Shown here piece after piece: positions 1 through 12,390 of a stretch of 64,000 nucleotides of DNA. This DNA comes from Sclerodactyla briareus. Taxonomy: Eukaryota; Echinodermata; Holothuroidea; Dendrochirotida; Sclerodactylidae. Every line of letters begins with the position of its first letter. Within the stretch, counting starts at the first letter, position 1. The stretch lies in assembly GCA_026419785.1 (NCBI GenBank), contig JAODTK010000965.1:248001-312000 (forward strand). Direction: 5' to 3'. The notes under the pieces are model-generated. The model had not been told where the DNA came from. It made no database searches and worked only from the letters and a program-made list of their open reading frames with translations. Both the position numbers and the translations under genes were made by a program.

Positions 1-2283
1 GTGTTACTCGCACTTTCCAATCCGCAGTATTGACGCCATCTGGAGTTCACAACGATGGGCATGAAAATGGACAACGAACACTATAACCAAGTTCGAAGAG
101 TTACCTTACAGGTGTATAGTTGGATTTCTGCCCAGGATCGTGACTCTAAGTATGTCAAGCTTGTATAGACCATTTTTTAGCATTCTCACCGAAAATTGAA
201 ATTTTCCAGTGAGCCCCCTTTTTCGCTTTACACACAGTGTGTTCATATCAATGCGGATCGTTAAAGCTGACCGACTTGGTCGACTCAATGACTTTGTACG
301 TGATTATCACTATAAATCAAAACAATCTGGTAATAGTTTTACGGCCCACGTAAATACATTTACTAATCAAAAAACAAAAATCGGCCAAGCTGAATAACTA
401 CCGCCTTTCCAGATGTTTTATTACGCTGTTTTTAATTAACGGACAATCTTTCAAACACTAGGTTCAAAGTGGAAACAATTTATAATTCTACGTTTGATAT
501 ATTTCTATTATTTATCCTAATCGTGTACTACTGTTTGGTTATTCATATACATCACAGTGTTTATACAGTACAACCTAAAGAGACAATTCGCCTATAACGC
601 AGGGTAGGAATAATTAACGGCCATCCTGGTGCATTTCCCCGTTATGCAGGATAGATTATACAGCACGTATTTGTATCTGGTTCATTTGATTGGCCAATTG
701 CTGATTAGGCATGCACTTTTCCACTCCAAGAAACACAACCATGGGTAACACTTCTTTGGAACCCTTTTCTTCTTGGGTAAGAGAGCACAGAAACCCGACT
801 GTCTCCCCTAGCCCAACGTCTGTCGCCGTTTAGTGTTAGTCCAACGAGACATAGCCTACAACAAACGACACCTCCCGCTCATTACACACCATCAAAATTG
901 GAGTACTGCCCCCATCTGCTCCTGGACTGGAAAAACCTAGGAGCCTAGAGAATATCGCCTTCCTCACATTTCCAAGATAGTTATAGTTTATAGTATAAAT
1001 CCCTCTTGAAAGCCCTTGGTTATTTATTGATTTGGGAAAAAAGAAGCTTCGAAGGAAACCGTTCTGCCAACGAGATTAATTAATTAGCTTCAAAGACATA
1101 TCATATACAGGCATGAAAACAGAAAATGAATAAAGGTCGTTCCTGGAACTGGAAAACACCTCTCCTGATGGGACTGAGAGTCTCTCATCTCGAGATTCCC
1201 ATGGCAGTACACATGAAACGGTCATTGCGTATTTAGGCTGTTAGGGGTCGTTATAAGCACAGTACCCCATGATATGGTAATAGGTTAGTGTGTTCTTAAA
1301 GTTCCAGAGTTCGTTCATTTGGATTTTCTCTATCAATATCATATTTTCAGTGGGCCTCATGGGGATTAACGACTCAATGAGGTAAATTCCAAAATTTATA
1401 CCGCGAAGGGACATTTGGGCGGTGGTATCAGCCTGGTAGCTGGGCCCGCAGTGCACAAGTCAAGAGGCCAGCATCATGTGCCACTAGGGCCAGAACAGAA
1501 GTTTCCGAGTTGAAGCACAAATCAATGTAAATCCAATTTCTTCTAAGCAGTGAACTCAATAACAGTCCTACTTGGCGGCGGCGAAATCTAACTTACAGAC
1601 GGCAAATGTTTTGCGTAAAGTTAAGCTGCCCCGCATCAGTGCCACTGAACATCACCACCCAGCCACGAATACTCAAGGAACTGCCTTTGTGGAACAGATA
1701 GAGTTTGATTTTGAACTACCGCATTAATTGAGCGTAACTGCCTTTGGAACACATGCGTGAGTTTACCATTAAACTTGCGTCGATTAGAATGACCGGGGCA
1801 AGAGAAATCAAGAGTAATCTCGATCGTAAATCTTTGTGGAACGGGGCTCTTGACGTAGATAAGATATATAATACAAATATCCAAAACGGTGAAGGCGGTG
1901 TGTGAACTCATGGATAGTTTCCATTAATGCAATAGTGCAAATATCTCCATTGTTGAAAGATGTATGTTGTAATTTGTTCCGTTCAACTTAGCTGTGCTTT
2001 GTTGAATGGAACATCCCTCTTTCCACTCACGAAACTGGCACAATTGCACGAAATACCCACTTATTTGAGGTGTACTATCGTCAGTGTTGTTTATAGGACA
2101 CACCGGCCACAGCTCAGCATTTTACGTCCTCAAAAGCAAAAATAGGGTGTATGTCGAGGTCAACTTTGCAGTCGGAATGCAATCGGTGAATCGGGTAAGT
2201 CATACCTGGTCAACGTTATGTTGGCGCAAGTACTAATACTAGTAGTAACAGAGCCCATTTCACAGCTAATGAGGCCAAATTGA
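1..2283. other. unassigned AT-rich DNA
   Basis: No protein family, RNA gene or transposon is recognisable here. Open frames are at most about 90 codons and look like chance. The phrase aactgcctttg(tg)gaaca recurs at about 1680 and 1738, 60-odd bases apart, which suggests a small decayed tandem duplication. Confidence 0.5.
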
Positions 2284-2288
2284 TAATA

Positions 2289-2320
<32 letters not shown>

Positions 2321-2327
2321 CTATATA

Positions 2328-2362
<35 letters not shown>

Positions 2363-2428
2363 CTATACTATATATATATATCTATATATATTAGATATAT
2401 ATATATATATATATATATTATAATATAG
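2284..2428. repeat. (TA)n microsatellite
   Basis: About 145 bp of alternating A and T with occasional slips such as TAT-TAT and CTA interruptions. It is a simple-sequence tract able to extrude cruciforms, and its length in the assembly is probably unreliable. Confidence 0.95.
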
Positions 2429-3160
2429 TATGGAAATGTCGAGTTCAAAATAGGTTGAACACATCAACAACAACAAAAATACATGTTTTGAATATTATGG
2501 GAAGTGAAACCATACTTCATTTGTTTATTGCCACAAACAACAAACCTCTTCAGAAAATAATATTTTTTCAAATTTATATTATTAAAAGACCTCAAAACAA
2601 CCTTCACTTTATTTTTGGCCAACCATGATATATCCTAAGTATAATTTTCACAGACCTATACTTCATCCCATCTTGACATTATAATTTACTGGGAACCTCG
2701 GAATAACCTGGAAAACTTTAAGCCACTTGAATGCTTAATGTTGGCATGAACCAACTCTCTGGTGTTCCATATTCGAGTGAAACACGCCTCTTGTGTGGAA
2801 AAACGACTATGGGGAATTATTAGATTTCTTTCACGGCGAGAGAGCTTGGGAAGTTGGAGGTATAAATGGTTCTGGGTTGCTCGCCTAATAGCGAACTAGG
2901 CCCAGGCTAAGGCCTTTTCGCATTTCACTTTTAAACCCCCCCGGGTTCCCCTCATACCTCGAAACCCACTTGAAGATATGGTTAAATAGCAAATAACTAT
3001 GTTCAGGGAATCAGTCTGTTGCTCCGCCCAGTTTCCCAGGTTGATATACTACGCAAGTGAATATCATATCATCCTAATCATAGAGCATAATCGAAGAAAG
3101 AGGCCCTGAATGTATGTTACGTTTGCTCATTGGCAAATATGTCTCTATTTCGAGAGAGTT
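2429..3160. other. unassigned DNA
   Basis: I see no gene or known repeat. It contains the phrase ggaggtataaatgg near 2857, which resembles short phrases near 11664 but is too short to define a family. Confidence 0.4.
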
Positions 3161-3574
3161 CTGGTGACTATCATCCAAAGTGGTCAACATTATGCAGATA
3201 TGTCTGTTCTCGACATTGACAGATGTGGAGGTATATAGAGGCTTTTCTGATCGATTATTAATGTTAGTGGTGTAGGGCACTTTCCAATAGTGAGGGTGAG
3301 GGGGGGGGTATCTGGGAAGTAATCTCGTGCGATATATACTACAGTCTAGCCCATGCACAATTCCTCAAAGACATAACCAGATGTTGAAAGTAGGGGGCAT
3401 AAACAAACAGGTGTTAGCAAGCGACACCATACAGAGACAAATCACAATGGAAATTTGCGTAATTTTTGGGCGATCGAGTTCTATAACGAATTCCAAGGAT
3501 ATTTTCTCATTTTTCTCATTTTTCTCATTGGCAGAAGCTTATTTACACTTCTACAGATTGGAGCGATCAACACC
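3161..3574. repeat. segmental duplication, copy 1, left arm
   Basis: This stretch aligns by eye with about 6166-6610. Shared anchors are cacaattcctcaa, tagggggca(c/t)aaac, gcgatcgagttctata and gcgatcaacac. Copy 1 carries an expanded tttctcatt run (three units at about 3503-3532) where copy 2 has one. The arm stops where the LINE begins. Divergence is substantial, so the duplication is not recent, although sequencing indels may add to it. Confidence 0.75.
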
Positions 3575-4457
3575 CTGCCATGATGATGCTGCAATTGTTC
3601 AAGGGATCTGGATATAATTTCCAAATGGTCTTCCGACTGGCAAATGTTTTTCAATGTCGACAAGTGCAAAGTTATGCATGATTGGTTTTCACAATCGCAA
3701 CGCTTCCTTCAAGTTAAATAGCCAAAATATTCAGGAGGTGATTTCAGAAAAAGACCTTGGGGTTTGTTTTGATTCTTCTTGAACCTTCCAAGCATGTGCC
3801 GAAGCTGCTAGAAGAGGTATTGGATTCTTGGCTTGATTAGACGTCACTTCAGTTTCCTTGATAATATATTTTGTCCATGGATGCTGTTTAAAAGCCAACT
3901 GGTGAGACCGCACCTGGAATATTCTGTACAAGTGTGGAATCCCAACTTTGCAAAAGACAAGCAGGTTATTGAAAACGTTCAGCGTAGGGCAACTAGAATG
4001 ATTCACTGTCTGACAATTTGTCCTACGAGGAAGATTGAGGCGTCCCTCGGTTCAACTACCATGGAGCTGAGGCGAATTCGTGGTGACTTGATACAGGTTT
4101 TCAAAATTGTCCATGGACTCGATGGCCTTCCTCCGTCCCCGCTTCTTTGAATTTTTCCAATGTTATTCCAAATGGAGGCCACTGTCTCAAGCTTCGTGGC
4201 AAGCGCTGCAGATTGGACATTCGTAAATATTTCTTCTCGCAGAGAGTGATCAATGAGTGTAATTGGTCTTCCTGAAAATGTGTTTCTCTCTAAGAGTTTG
4301 AATGCGTTCAAGAACAGTCTTGATTTATTTTTCAGGAATCACGGGCGAATTATTTAGAGTTTTGGTTCATTTTTCTTTCCTGGGATGTTGTGGCTCCGGG
4401 GTCGTTATGAGGATTATGTCCTTCCTGACCCTTATTCACTAAACTAAACTAAACCAA
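3575..4457 (+). mobile_element. 5'-truncated CR1-like non-LTR retrotransposon (LINE), broken
   Basis: Translation in shifting plus-strand frames gives the C-terminal part of a LINE reverse transcriptase. The order is SDWQMFFNVDKCKVMH (about 3637), EKDLGVCFDSS (about 3747), LVRPHLEYSVQVWNP (3899-3943), IENVQRRATRMI (about 3970-4005), then a degenerate LDIRKYFFSQRVIN block (about 4215-4255) and SLNAFKNSLDLFFRNH (about 4300). These match the thumb and C-terminal end typical of CR1-clade elements. The finger and palm domains with the catalytic FADD box are absent, so the copy is 5'-truncated, and at least four frameshifts or stops break it. The 3' end is a run of taaac units (4438-4455), a usual tail for this clade. 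Comparison with the empty site near 6605 places the insertion between gcgatcaacac and aacggtaatag. It is not an active element. Confidence 0.9.
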
Positions 4458-5310
4458 ACAACGGTAATAGTGTCCAGGCCTCCCAATTAAATGTACATGG
4501 ACAGGCGATCAGCTACTGTTACACTCTAGAAATAGGCATAAGGTATTAGCAGCAACACCAGTCGAAAAATACGAAGTCCAGGGAATTAGTAGTATTTTTT
4601 CTTAGTTTTCTCAGTTCTATAACGATTCCAAGGAGAATTTCTCCGATCTACTGGCCAGAGGCCTTTTACATACGGAGGACCCTCTCGTTAGAATGATGCT
4701 ACACTGCCACACACAGCTGAAGCGATACATAACGATAATAGTGGCCAGCCAGGCATCCAGCTAAGCGGAACATTTTGGAACAGGCGATTAGCTACTGTTA
4801 CACTCTAGAAATTAATGTTTCTGAAATAAATTAACTTTCGAAAAAGAATTTAGCCGTCATTTCGGAAGTTTGATGACACAGTAGGGTTTCTTTCAGTAAA
4901 CACGTGAATTTGTTTATCGTTCTTTCGTGTTTTTCTTTAACGCATCGAGTTTGAGGTTTACTCTTCCGTTTCATTTATTATAGAGAGCCTACTATCCGGG
5001 AATATTATACAAAAAAAAGCTGCCTTATTTTAATTTTCAAAAAACGAAGCCATGAGCCAGGCAGGTTTCGTTTAAATTACCAGAACATACCCGATTTACC
5101 AGTGAAGCAACAATCGTTAATTGTCGACTGAATATTGACTAATTATTACACTAATCTCTTCAAGTGATTCTCCTGATTAGTGGAAATTGGTCATCAGATC
5201 TTTTCCATTGACTTCAAGGGCCCCCTCGATAGGGAGTGTGGAATACCTCCACTTACATGGGCTGTACTCTTAACGAGCATTTAGAGCCCAGTTTTCCTAT
5301 AGAACGAGCC
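4458..5310. repeat. segmental duplication, copy 1, right arm, with a nested local repeat
   Basis: It resumes the duplicated segment after the LINE. Anchors shared with 6618-7080 include acggtaatagt (acgataatagt), tattatacaaaaaa(a/c)agctgcc, gtcgactg/gtcgacta, caagggccccct and cttaacgagca. Inside it, about 4540-4735 repeats material already seen at about 3410-3600 (agttctataacgattccaagga), and the phrase ggcgatcagctactgttacac at about 4503 recurs at about 4783. One module is therefore present three times in 3 kb. Confidence 0.7.
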
Positions 5311-6165
5311 TTAATTCGCACGGATGTTTAGACCGCATATTCTATCTAACACGTGCCCCACGTGCACTGAACACTGATAAAGGGCTGTGGACCTGTCACG
5401 TGGAGTTTTGAAACCATAAAGACGGGAGATTTGGGGCAGCTGTGGAGGACGCCAAGCCTCAGATGATTGACGTTCACTGACTTCAGAAAATGATGGAGTC
5501 TGTATTTCGATGCCCATCGCCGAGTGTAATAGCAAGGGCGCTTAGTGGGGGGGGGGGGGGGGGGGTGGTGGGGAGAACGGTGATTGCGAATACTAAGCTG
5601 GTCAGCTAGGATCGTACCTAATGGGTATTTCCCCTCGAGTCGGATTAGACACGTCCAGGGGGTGTCTGTCTCAATATACTCGAGTTAAATTTTCATTATA
5701 TCGGCACGCTGACGCTCGTTTTCAAAAATGCGCCCATATCGTAACGTGTAGGTCCGAATCGCCATGGAAAATAGGGCTTCCTTCTCATCATTTCTGGCTG
5801 AGACGTCTCATTCGGGTGGAATTTTCATGAAATGCCTGGGTTTGAAAAAATCCTCAATTGCTTGAATCCTAAAATGTTGAGTGTACTGATTTTAAAGTAT
5901 AAGCTTCCATCTGCCACACTGGTCCTAATAGGGTAATAATCTCTCAGACACTAGGAATTCAGAGGGAATGTTTCTGTCTTTCAATTACCCCATTAAGAAT
6001 AAAACGCTTTCATTTTAAGGCCACCCCTATCATAACGAAGCTCCTATATGTTTTTGATTGCAAGCATTCTACCCTCTGGAAATAACATCTGAATATATAT
6101 AACCTATTTATTCGAATCCTCTTCTAACTTACCACTCCCTGGCGATTGGACCATTTTGACATATC
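5311..6165. other. unassigned DNA with a poly-G run
   Basis: No gene is recognised. A run of 19 G sits at about 5547-5565. Open frames of 69-74 codons here show no recognisable motif. Confidence 0.4.
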
Positions 6166-7080
6166 AAATTTTCATACTAGTCGCCATAGTTTGCTAATAT
6201 AAATTCAGAGCAGTCAACATATGCAGACACGACCGTTCTCGAACGGCTCTGAACTGAAGTTTGGAGGTATCATAAATGCACTTCAATCGGGCGATTATCG
6301 TCAAGTAGCATAGCGCACTTGTTCATCATAGCGAGGGGGTCTTCGAGTGCTATCATCGTGCGACAGATTACACAATTCCTCAAGGACACAGCCAGTGTTG
6401 ACGTAGGGGGCACAAACAGTTTTTAGCAGCGCACAGTACAGATACAGATCATAAGGAATTGCAGTAATTTCTTCGCGATCGAGTTCTATACGGAATTCCG
6501 CAGAGGAAATTTGGTTTTCTCATTCCACTGGCAGGAGCGTATCTACACGTCGTAACAACTTGTTGTTGAATTGTCCGGAAATGTATACTGCCCAATAGTT
6601 AAAGCGATCAACACTCAACGATAATAGTCTCCATACTGTACTTCCATTAATGTACCATGCACATGTTCACTCTATAAATTTAGTGTTTATGAATAAAGAT
6701 TTCGAAACACTAGTTCGTCATCTTTCTTGTCGGGACGATTATACAAAAAACAGAGCTGCCTTTTAATTCTCAGTTCTCGAACGAAGCCACTAAGCCAGTC
6801 AGGTTTTCGTTCAAATTAACGCAATATGAACCTACCACCCGATTTTCCAGTAAAACAACAAATGTTACATGCGACGTGACTGTCGACTATTATTACCACA
6901 AATCTCTTCAACAAGTGATTCTTCCTAATTAAGTTGAAACTGTCATCAGATCTCTTCATTGACCTCACAAGGGCCCCCTGGAAATGTGAACTGACCCTCA
7001 ACAATCGTGAATACCTCACTTAATTATGGGCTATACTTAACGAGCAGTTTAGCTAACCGGGTATATTTCCTAGAAAAATT
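6166..7080. repeat. segmental duplication, copy 2 (uninterrupted)
   Basis: This is the second copy of the 3.2-5.3 kb segment. It lacks the LINE and the nested duplication, so it preserves the pre-insertion arrangement: gcgatcaacactcaacgata at about 6604-6623 is continuous. Its end matches the copy 1 end near cttaacgagca (7037 here, 5271 there). Confidence 0.75.
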
Positions 7081-9238
7081 GACAACTATTCTCTTGGATG
7101 TGGAATACCTCATGTCTAAGTTTCCTCCAGTGTCTAAACGTAACGCTCAACGGAATGTTTTTTGTGACAGAATTAGGCCCTTAGGTCTAGAGTTAGGGTC
7201 AACGTTTTTGGGTGGGAAGTGTCCGGGTGGAAATTGTCCGTGCGGGAGTTGTCCGGGAACCGTCATAAATACATGCACCACAATTAACGCAAATCAGTGT
7301 TCATTTCTCACTCTTTGTGCGAGAAAACTCGGACACCACAATTCTGTTTCGCTGTCCCATTTTTCTCATACACAATATTTCGCAAAATTGTGCTTGTAGT
7401 TTATTAGCCGGACAGGAAGTCAAGTCTAGTAGTCGTCCTGATTTGGTAGGTCGTGACCTTATTAAACAAGGTTTACTTCGATATGGGATGTTTGTAGTTT
7501 TGGAACCATGTTTTGAAAGCAGATTACCAGATAGGGATATCACCCACAATTGGAATGTGGATCAATTTGCAACTGCGAATTGTCTCATTCGAATAAGTCT
7601 CCATAGTAACATCAGGATGGTGTTTCAATGGCAAGGAACCAGGTATCTCAGATTCTCATGTTGTGGTATGGATCTGTTGGATCAAAACTGAAGGCGAGAC
7701 ATTGAATGTCACTCCAGGAATTAGTCTTTCTTAATAATTCCTTCCAGGATTGAAGGCGAGACCGGCTATAATACGATTTCGAAATTGGTCCGGAAGAGCT
7801 TTTTGTACAATACACATGCATTCAGTATTTAGTATAACAGAGTTGTAGTATATAGATAGCCTAGTCTAGTACAAGGGCGCAACCATGGAGAGTCTGGCGT
7901 CAGACCACACACCCGCAACGTTCATTGAGCCCACCATTTACATATTTGCCTTTCGCCCACACAAAAACTTGCTCATTACCGCATTGAACACCCAACTTGT
8001 TTTGTCCCCCCCCCCTTCCCACCCGCGAACAACACGTGGGTACTCCCTTCCCAACCGTCAACGCCCTGGGACGGGGGCGGGAAGATGGTTCATTGACAAT
8101 CGTCATGTTTGAATGAGTATTTTTGTCTCTATGAGGGATTAATGATCGCTTGTTCACTGAAGCGGGAAACATATCTCCCGTCTAGAGAGGTGAACTCTAA
8201 TCAAGCCAATACTCCGTAAACTTCTTCCGATGTATATCGTCAGTGATTATTTAGTAATCTCGTTTAAGTTGGCATATGGGAGGAATATTGCTCTCTTCTT
8301 TTTCTATTGGTACATACCAGTGTCGTGTACTCTATGATAATGTCAGAAGACGGGGTGGGTCAAATATGGGCGCTCGCATAATCAGGTGTGTCGAATAGCG
8401 ACTTTATTTCATGAGTGCATCAGTCACACTGTTCATGTTGTTGCTGAAATTTCTCGCGTGGGAGATGATGCACGAGTGGATGATTCTCGAAAGACCCATA
8501 GAGACATAAATCATCCTCGAGATGTGGGGGAAAGAATGTGAGAAAAAAGTGCCTGAAGCTCCATTCAACCTTTGCAATATTCCAAAAAATAAGCATCAAT
8601 GATATTCAAAATGAATGCCCATCGTTCGATACCTCATTTACAAGAAGGAACTTCAGTCAAAATACAACACTCACATCATTTCTATGTCGAGAAAATGGTG
8701 ATTATTTCGCGCATTTTGAAAAAAGCCGGTGGACCGTAACAAATACGTTTGTTCGCCACAGGGGACCTATTCCACGAAATTACAACTTTGACCTAATACT
8801 ATCGTTTCAACAGATTTTTTTTTTTTTCAATTGTAGTTTTTATACCCAGTCAATAAAATAGATTAGGACAGTATGGGTAGCTCCGTGGCTGGAAGGAGAA
8901 TATGAAATAAAGGCTGAATGGAACTTTGATTGCTACATAAGCAGAGAGCAATGTGTTTTGTGGTGGCTTTTACAACTAACTTATTCCCAATCCGGAGACA
9001 GGTAATCCAAGCGTTATAATTCAACCTATTCCAATTTCGCATCCCTGTTGAAAAAAAAAAACATTGATTCTGTTACTCAGTGTTTGCACGTATCGTATTG
9101 GAAACCGCAGTATAACGCGGAAGACTCCGAGGACCATGGCTTCTTGAAAGTATCAATGAATTCGATACAGCAGCGAGAGAGCACGCATCAATGAAGCGAT
9201 TATGCAAAAAGATATAATGATTACGGACGGACATCATT
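7081..9238. other. unassigned DNA
   Basis: The longest open frames (130 codons at 7007-7399, 124 codons at 7317-7691) overlap each other and show no recognisable domain. The phrase gaaggcgaga recurs at about 7690 and 7752. There is a C run near 8007 and a T run near 8815. I see no RNA gene or known transposon. Confidence 0.4.
7210..7254. repeat. 15-bp minisatellite, three units
   Basis: Three consecutive 15-mers, gggtgggaagtgtcc, gggtggaaattgtcc and gtgcgggagttgtcc, share a G-rich half and a tgtcc end. The array is short, imperfect and noncoding as far as I can tell. Confidence 0.85.
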
Positions 9239-10060
9239 GGCCCTGTTCAGTGCATAAATCGTCGCTGTATCTGTTTTATTTCAAAAACACGAATTGAAGC
9301 GTCGGAACACTGCACACACCGTCGGCCACGAGTCAACCAGCTGTCGTTTGTACCTTCAAGATGTAGGACAGTACCGAATAGCCTATAAATTATTTTCAGT
9401 GGATTCGAGAAAAAAATCAGTTTATAACATTCTGCTTCAACCCACCAGTTGTGGGACACAGAAACAATGCTCAGGCTAGGGTTCCATTGTGCGGATGCAG
9501 ATGTCGCCAATTTACGTCAACTTAGCGGGGGCTACAGTCTGAATATGTCCTATTTAGTTTACAAAGACTAAGATTATTGGTCCACAGAGGCAAAAAATAT
9601 AAATAAAGACAAACCAACACCCAATAGGCGAAATGAGCATAGATACCAATGCGAATACGGATGCGTATCACCGCGAATGAATTCTATGGAATAACTTCCT
9701 CAAAAAGACAATCAACAAAATATGCATGGACTGCTTGCTGCATATTAATAGTCTGTCGCATAAACCTTGCTGTTTCTTTTTGAAGCAAACTTCGATTTCG
9801 TAAATATGTGATATTAACTCCAGCCCGGACAAGCATACGCATCCATGGAATCCTAGCCTTAGTCCGCATATGTCCGCATGCGGATGTGGATGAGTACATG
9901 CATGAAAAGTGACTAAATAAAGCAACCAGTTTGCAGATATAAAGATAATAAAGACAAATCCAAATGAAATGGAAGCCGCACAGACTGACACATTAGGACT
10001 GAATTAATGCTGTACCGATGCGCATTGATCGGCGTCACGCCAAATTCATTCGATCGAAAA
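9239..10060. repeat. dispersed element B, copy 1 (enlarged)
   Basis: It matches 12391-12890 through gcataaatcgtcgct, acactgcac(a/g)caccgtc, agatgtaggac, ctcaggctagg (ttaggctagg) and a distal block with gatgcgcattg/caatgcgctattg and cgtcacg(c/g)c. The distal block is present twice here (about 9560-9690 and 9880-10045), so this copy is longer. The minus strand has hydrophobic open frames (for example 9668-9991), and both copies share the TFHACT phrase. That could be a remnant of coding sequence or just conserved repeat DNA. Confidence 0.65.
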
Positions 10061-10738
10061 TCTATTGTCACCCAAAGCATTTAGCGTTCTAAACATGAGT
10101 TGCTAAAGATGTATCGCCTTTAAACCCCATCATACAGTTATTCGGTTCTAAGAAATCACTGCAGGCGTTTGTACTTCAGAGGAGATCAATGTGCCTAGGA
10201 CGAAAGTTACCTTATATCGGTTGTACGCCTTTGCATTTCTGTCTACCGGATAATCTGCAACTACCAGAATAACACGTTGAATGTGGAGTCAGGTAACTAT
10301 CATACCTGATAGATGTAAACCTTGCGATTTTCTTGGCAATGCATATTCATAGCGAAGGAATTGGCTATATGCATAAATATTTTACGCGGAATTTTTATTT
10401 GACCCACTCCAGCCTCGGCATGCTTTCAGTATGTAGGTCCGCTTGCCGCTTACTTCAGTAGACAGGTAGAATAGGTCCTCCTTCACAACTGTCGGTAGGG
10501 ACTAATAGAAAAGGTCCTTTGTCGTAACAGTCGGTAGGATATGATCTTCTGTATATTCTTTTCCGTAGTGAAGATTGTATCATTTTACCGACCAAATTTC
10601 CCAGTACTGTCGGGGGCAAAGTAATACAGGCTGTTTTGTTGTCAGAAATCTTGGTGTGTACATGGACATCACTTAACTATGGATCACCAATTCAATATGC
10701 TATGCAAGTCTATGATTATATGATATTGCATATTATAC
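10061..10738. other. unassigned DNA with a short imperfect tandem repeat
   Basis: No gene is recognised. Around 10470-10545 a unit containing aaggtcct and cagtcggtagg occurs twice about 53 bases apart. Confidence 0.4.
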
Positions 10739-11390
10739 GTGTGGAGCAACTTAGTGAATATCTTGATAGGCCAGCAAATTAGTAAATATCTTGAAAGGCC
10801 AGCAGCTGAGAATCTTATCCATGCCGTAATTTCGAGCCGACTCTACTATGAAAATTCTCTACTGTTGGGGGCCTCCACTAACCATTTATTCCTCGGCTAC
10901 AAAGAGTTCAAAACACAGCTGCCCTTTTAGTTCGCAGGGTTAAGAAATTCACACATGCTGTTTCAACGACCAACACCTATTCTGAGACAGCTACACTGTT
11001 TTGTTCTTCCTCAGCGTATCGACTATAAAGGTCACATTCATTTATCTCGTTCTATCGAAACTGTACTCCAGCCTAATTTACATATTTGCTCTACACACAG
11101 AGTCAACACATACCTGTCCGCTCCCATCTTCAACATCAACTTCAGGTTTCCAGGTCTCGAACAGAAACATATGGTAGCCATAGATTTATTAACTATGTTC
11201 CCCGCTCACATGGAACTCCCATCCTGTTGATTTGAGGTCTCTTGACTCTATCTTCTTTTCAGACGTGGTCAGAAAACTTTTCTTTCTTCCCAGTCTTAAG
11301 TTTCTACTGAAATTCAGCATCCGAAAAAAGCCGCATTGAACGACTCTGTTGTTGGAGATTGCGCTATATAAGACTGGTTATTATTAATAA
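10739..11390 (+). mobile_element. L2/CR1-type LINE 3' end, broken
   Basis: Plus-strand frames give the reverse-transcriptase C-terminal region usual in L2/CR1-type LINEs: AENLIHAVISSRLYYENSLL (about 10806-10865), TPILRQLHC..LPQRIDYK (about 10976-11030), a block with THRVNTYLSAP (about 11094), then WNS.PVDLRSLDSIF (about 11209-11252) in shifted frames. It is followed by a noncoding tail with attgcgctatataagactgg (11360-11379) that runs into (ATT)n. The 5' part, including the catalytic palm, is missing. A 26-28 bp unit (tatcttga(t/a)aggccagca) is duplicated at the left edge. At least three frameshifts make it non-functional. Confidence 0.85.
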
Positions 11391-11402
11391 TATTATTATT
11401 AT

Positions 11403-11434
<32 letters not shown>

Positions 11435-11519
11435 TAGTAGTAGTAGTAGTATAGTAGTAGTAGTAGTAGTAGTGTAGTAGTAGTAGTAGTAGTAGTATTA
11501 TATTATTATCATTATTATT
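11380..11519. repeat. (ATT)n/(GTA)n compound microsatellite
   Basis: Starts as ttattattaataat directly after the LINE tail and becomes a long, slipped gta/tag run before returning to att. Its position suggests growth from the LINE 3' tail. Confidence 0.95.
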
Positions 11520-11774
11520 TATACCCACCGTTGTTGTACAAACCTGGCAGGAAGCTTGAACTTCATCATACCAAATAGACGAAATACTGTGAAATGCGAG
11601 TGGGCGAGCGATTGTCGTTCATGAATAGAAACTTCGTCGGGTAGATGTAGGTAGGTACGACCATGGAGGTATAAACCCCATGATACGTAGCAACCACCCA
11701 ACAAGTTAGTATGATGTCTGCACACGCGTCCTCACCTCTGAGTGGTGCCTTTGCAGGAAGTTTGGACACGAAAT

Positions 11775-12150
11775 AATAACCATTTAATGAGCGTTTCCTT
11801 TCGTCACATTAACAACATTCAAGGAGTGTCACTACAGCATACACGAGAGCAAACTTAGACTTGGTAATTACAGTCGTTAAATTCGGCATGGCATGGCATC
11901 CACCTATTTCCAGTTCGGTGAATGATTATCTTCTATTGCTATTGCAAGTTACGAATTATTAACCATCCAATGAGCTTTTCCGTCGTCACATTACCGACAT
12001 TTATTTGTAATACCGTCTATTTGTCAATACCGCCTACACCAAAGCAAACTGACTTCCCAGAATTTGTCATTTAACTCAGCGTAAAAATCAGGGTTATATC
12101 GCTGCCGTTATTGTGTAAAAACTCACTATTCCAGTTCGGCTACTGATTAT
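11775..12150. repeat. tandem duplication of about 190 bp
   Basis: Two adjacent copies share ttaaccat(c/t)(c/t)aatgag, cgtcacatta, agcaaact(t)(a)gact, tccagttcgg and tgattatct. The first spans about 11775-11950 and the second about 11951-12150. No coding content is recognised. The flanking 11520-11774 is unassigned. Confidence 0.75.
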
Positions 12151-12390
12151 CTATGCTCCGGGATCACAAGTAAGATTAGGCTACACCAATATCGAGTCTC
12201 TAATGAAAAAAACATCGCTTTTGTTATCTTTGTTGTTTTCTCGTTATTTTATTGGTAATGCAATATCTTGCGGCGAAAAAATTCGGGCGGATAATGTTTC
12301 CGGGGTATTAATGATGGTAGGCCTACGGCACGTCATGAATGCAGTCAATTCTGTAATGGACAATCATGATTACAGAAAGACATCCTTGGC
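12151..12390. other. unassigned spacer
   Basis: Contains a 67-codon open frame with no recognisable motif. Nothing else is seen. Confidence 0.4.
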
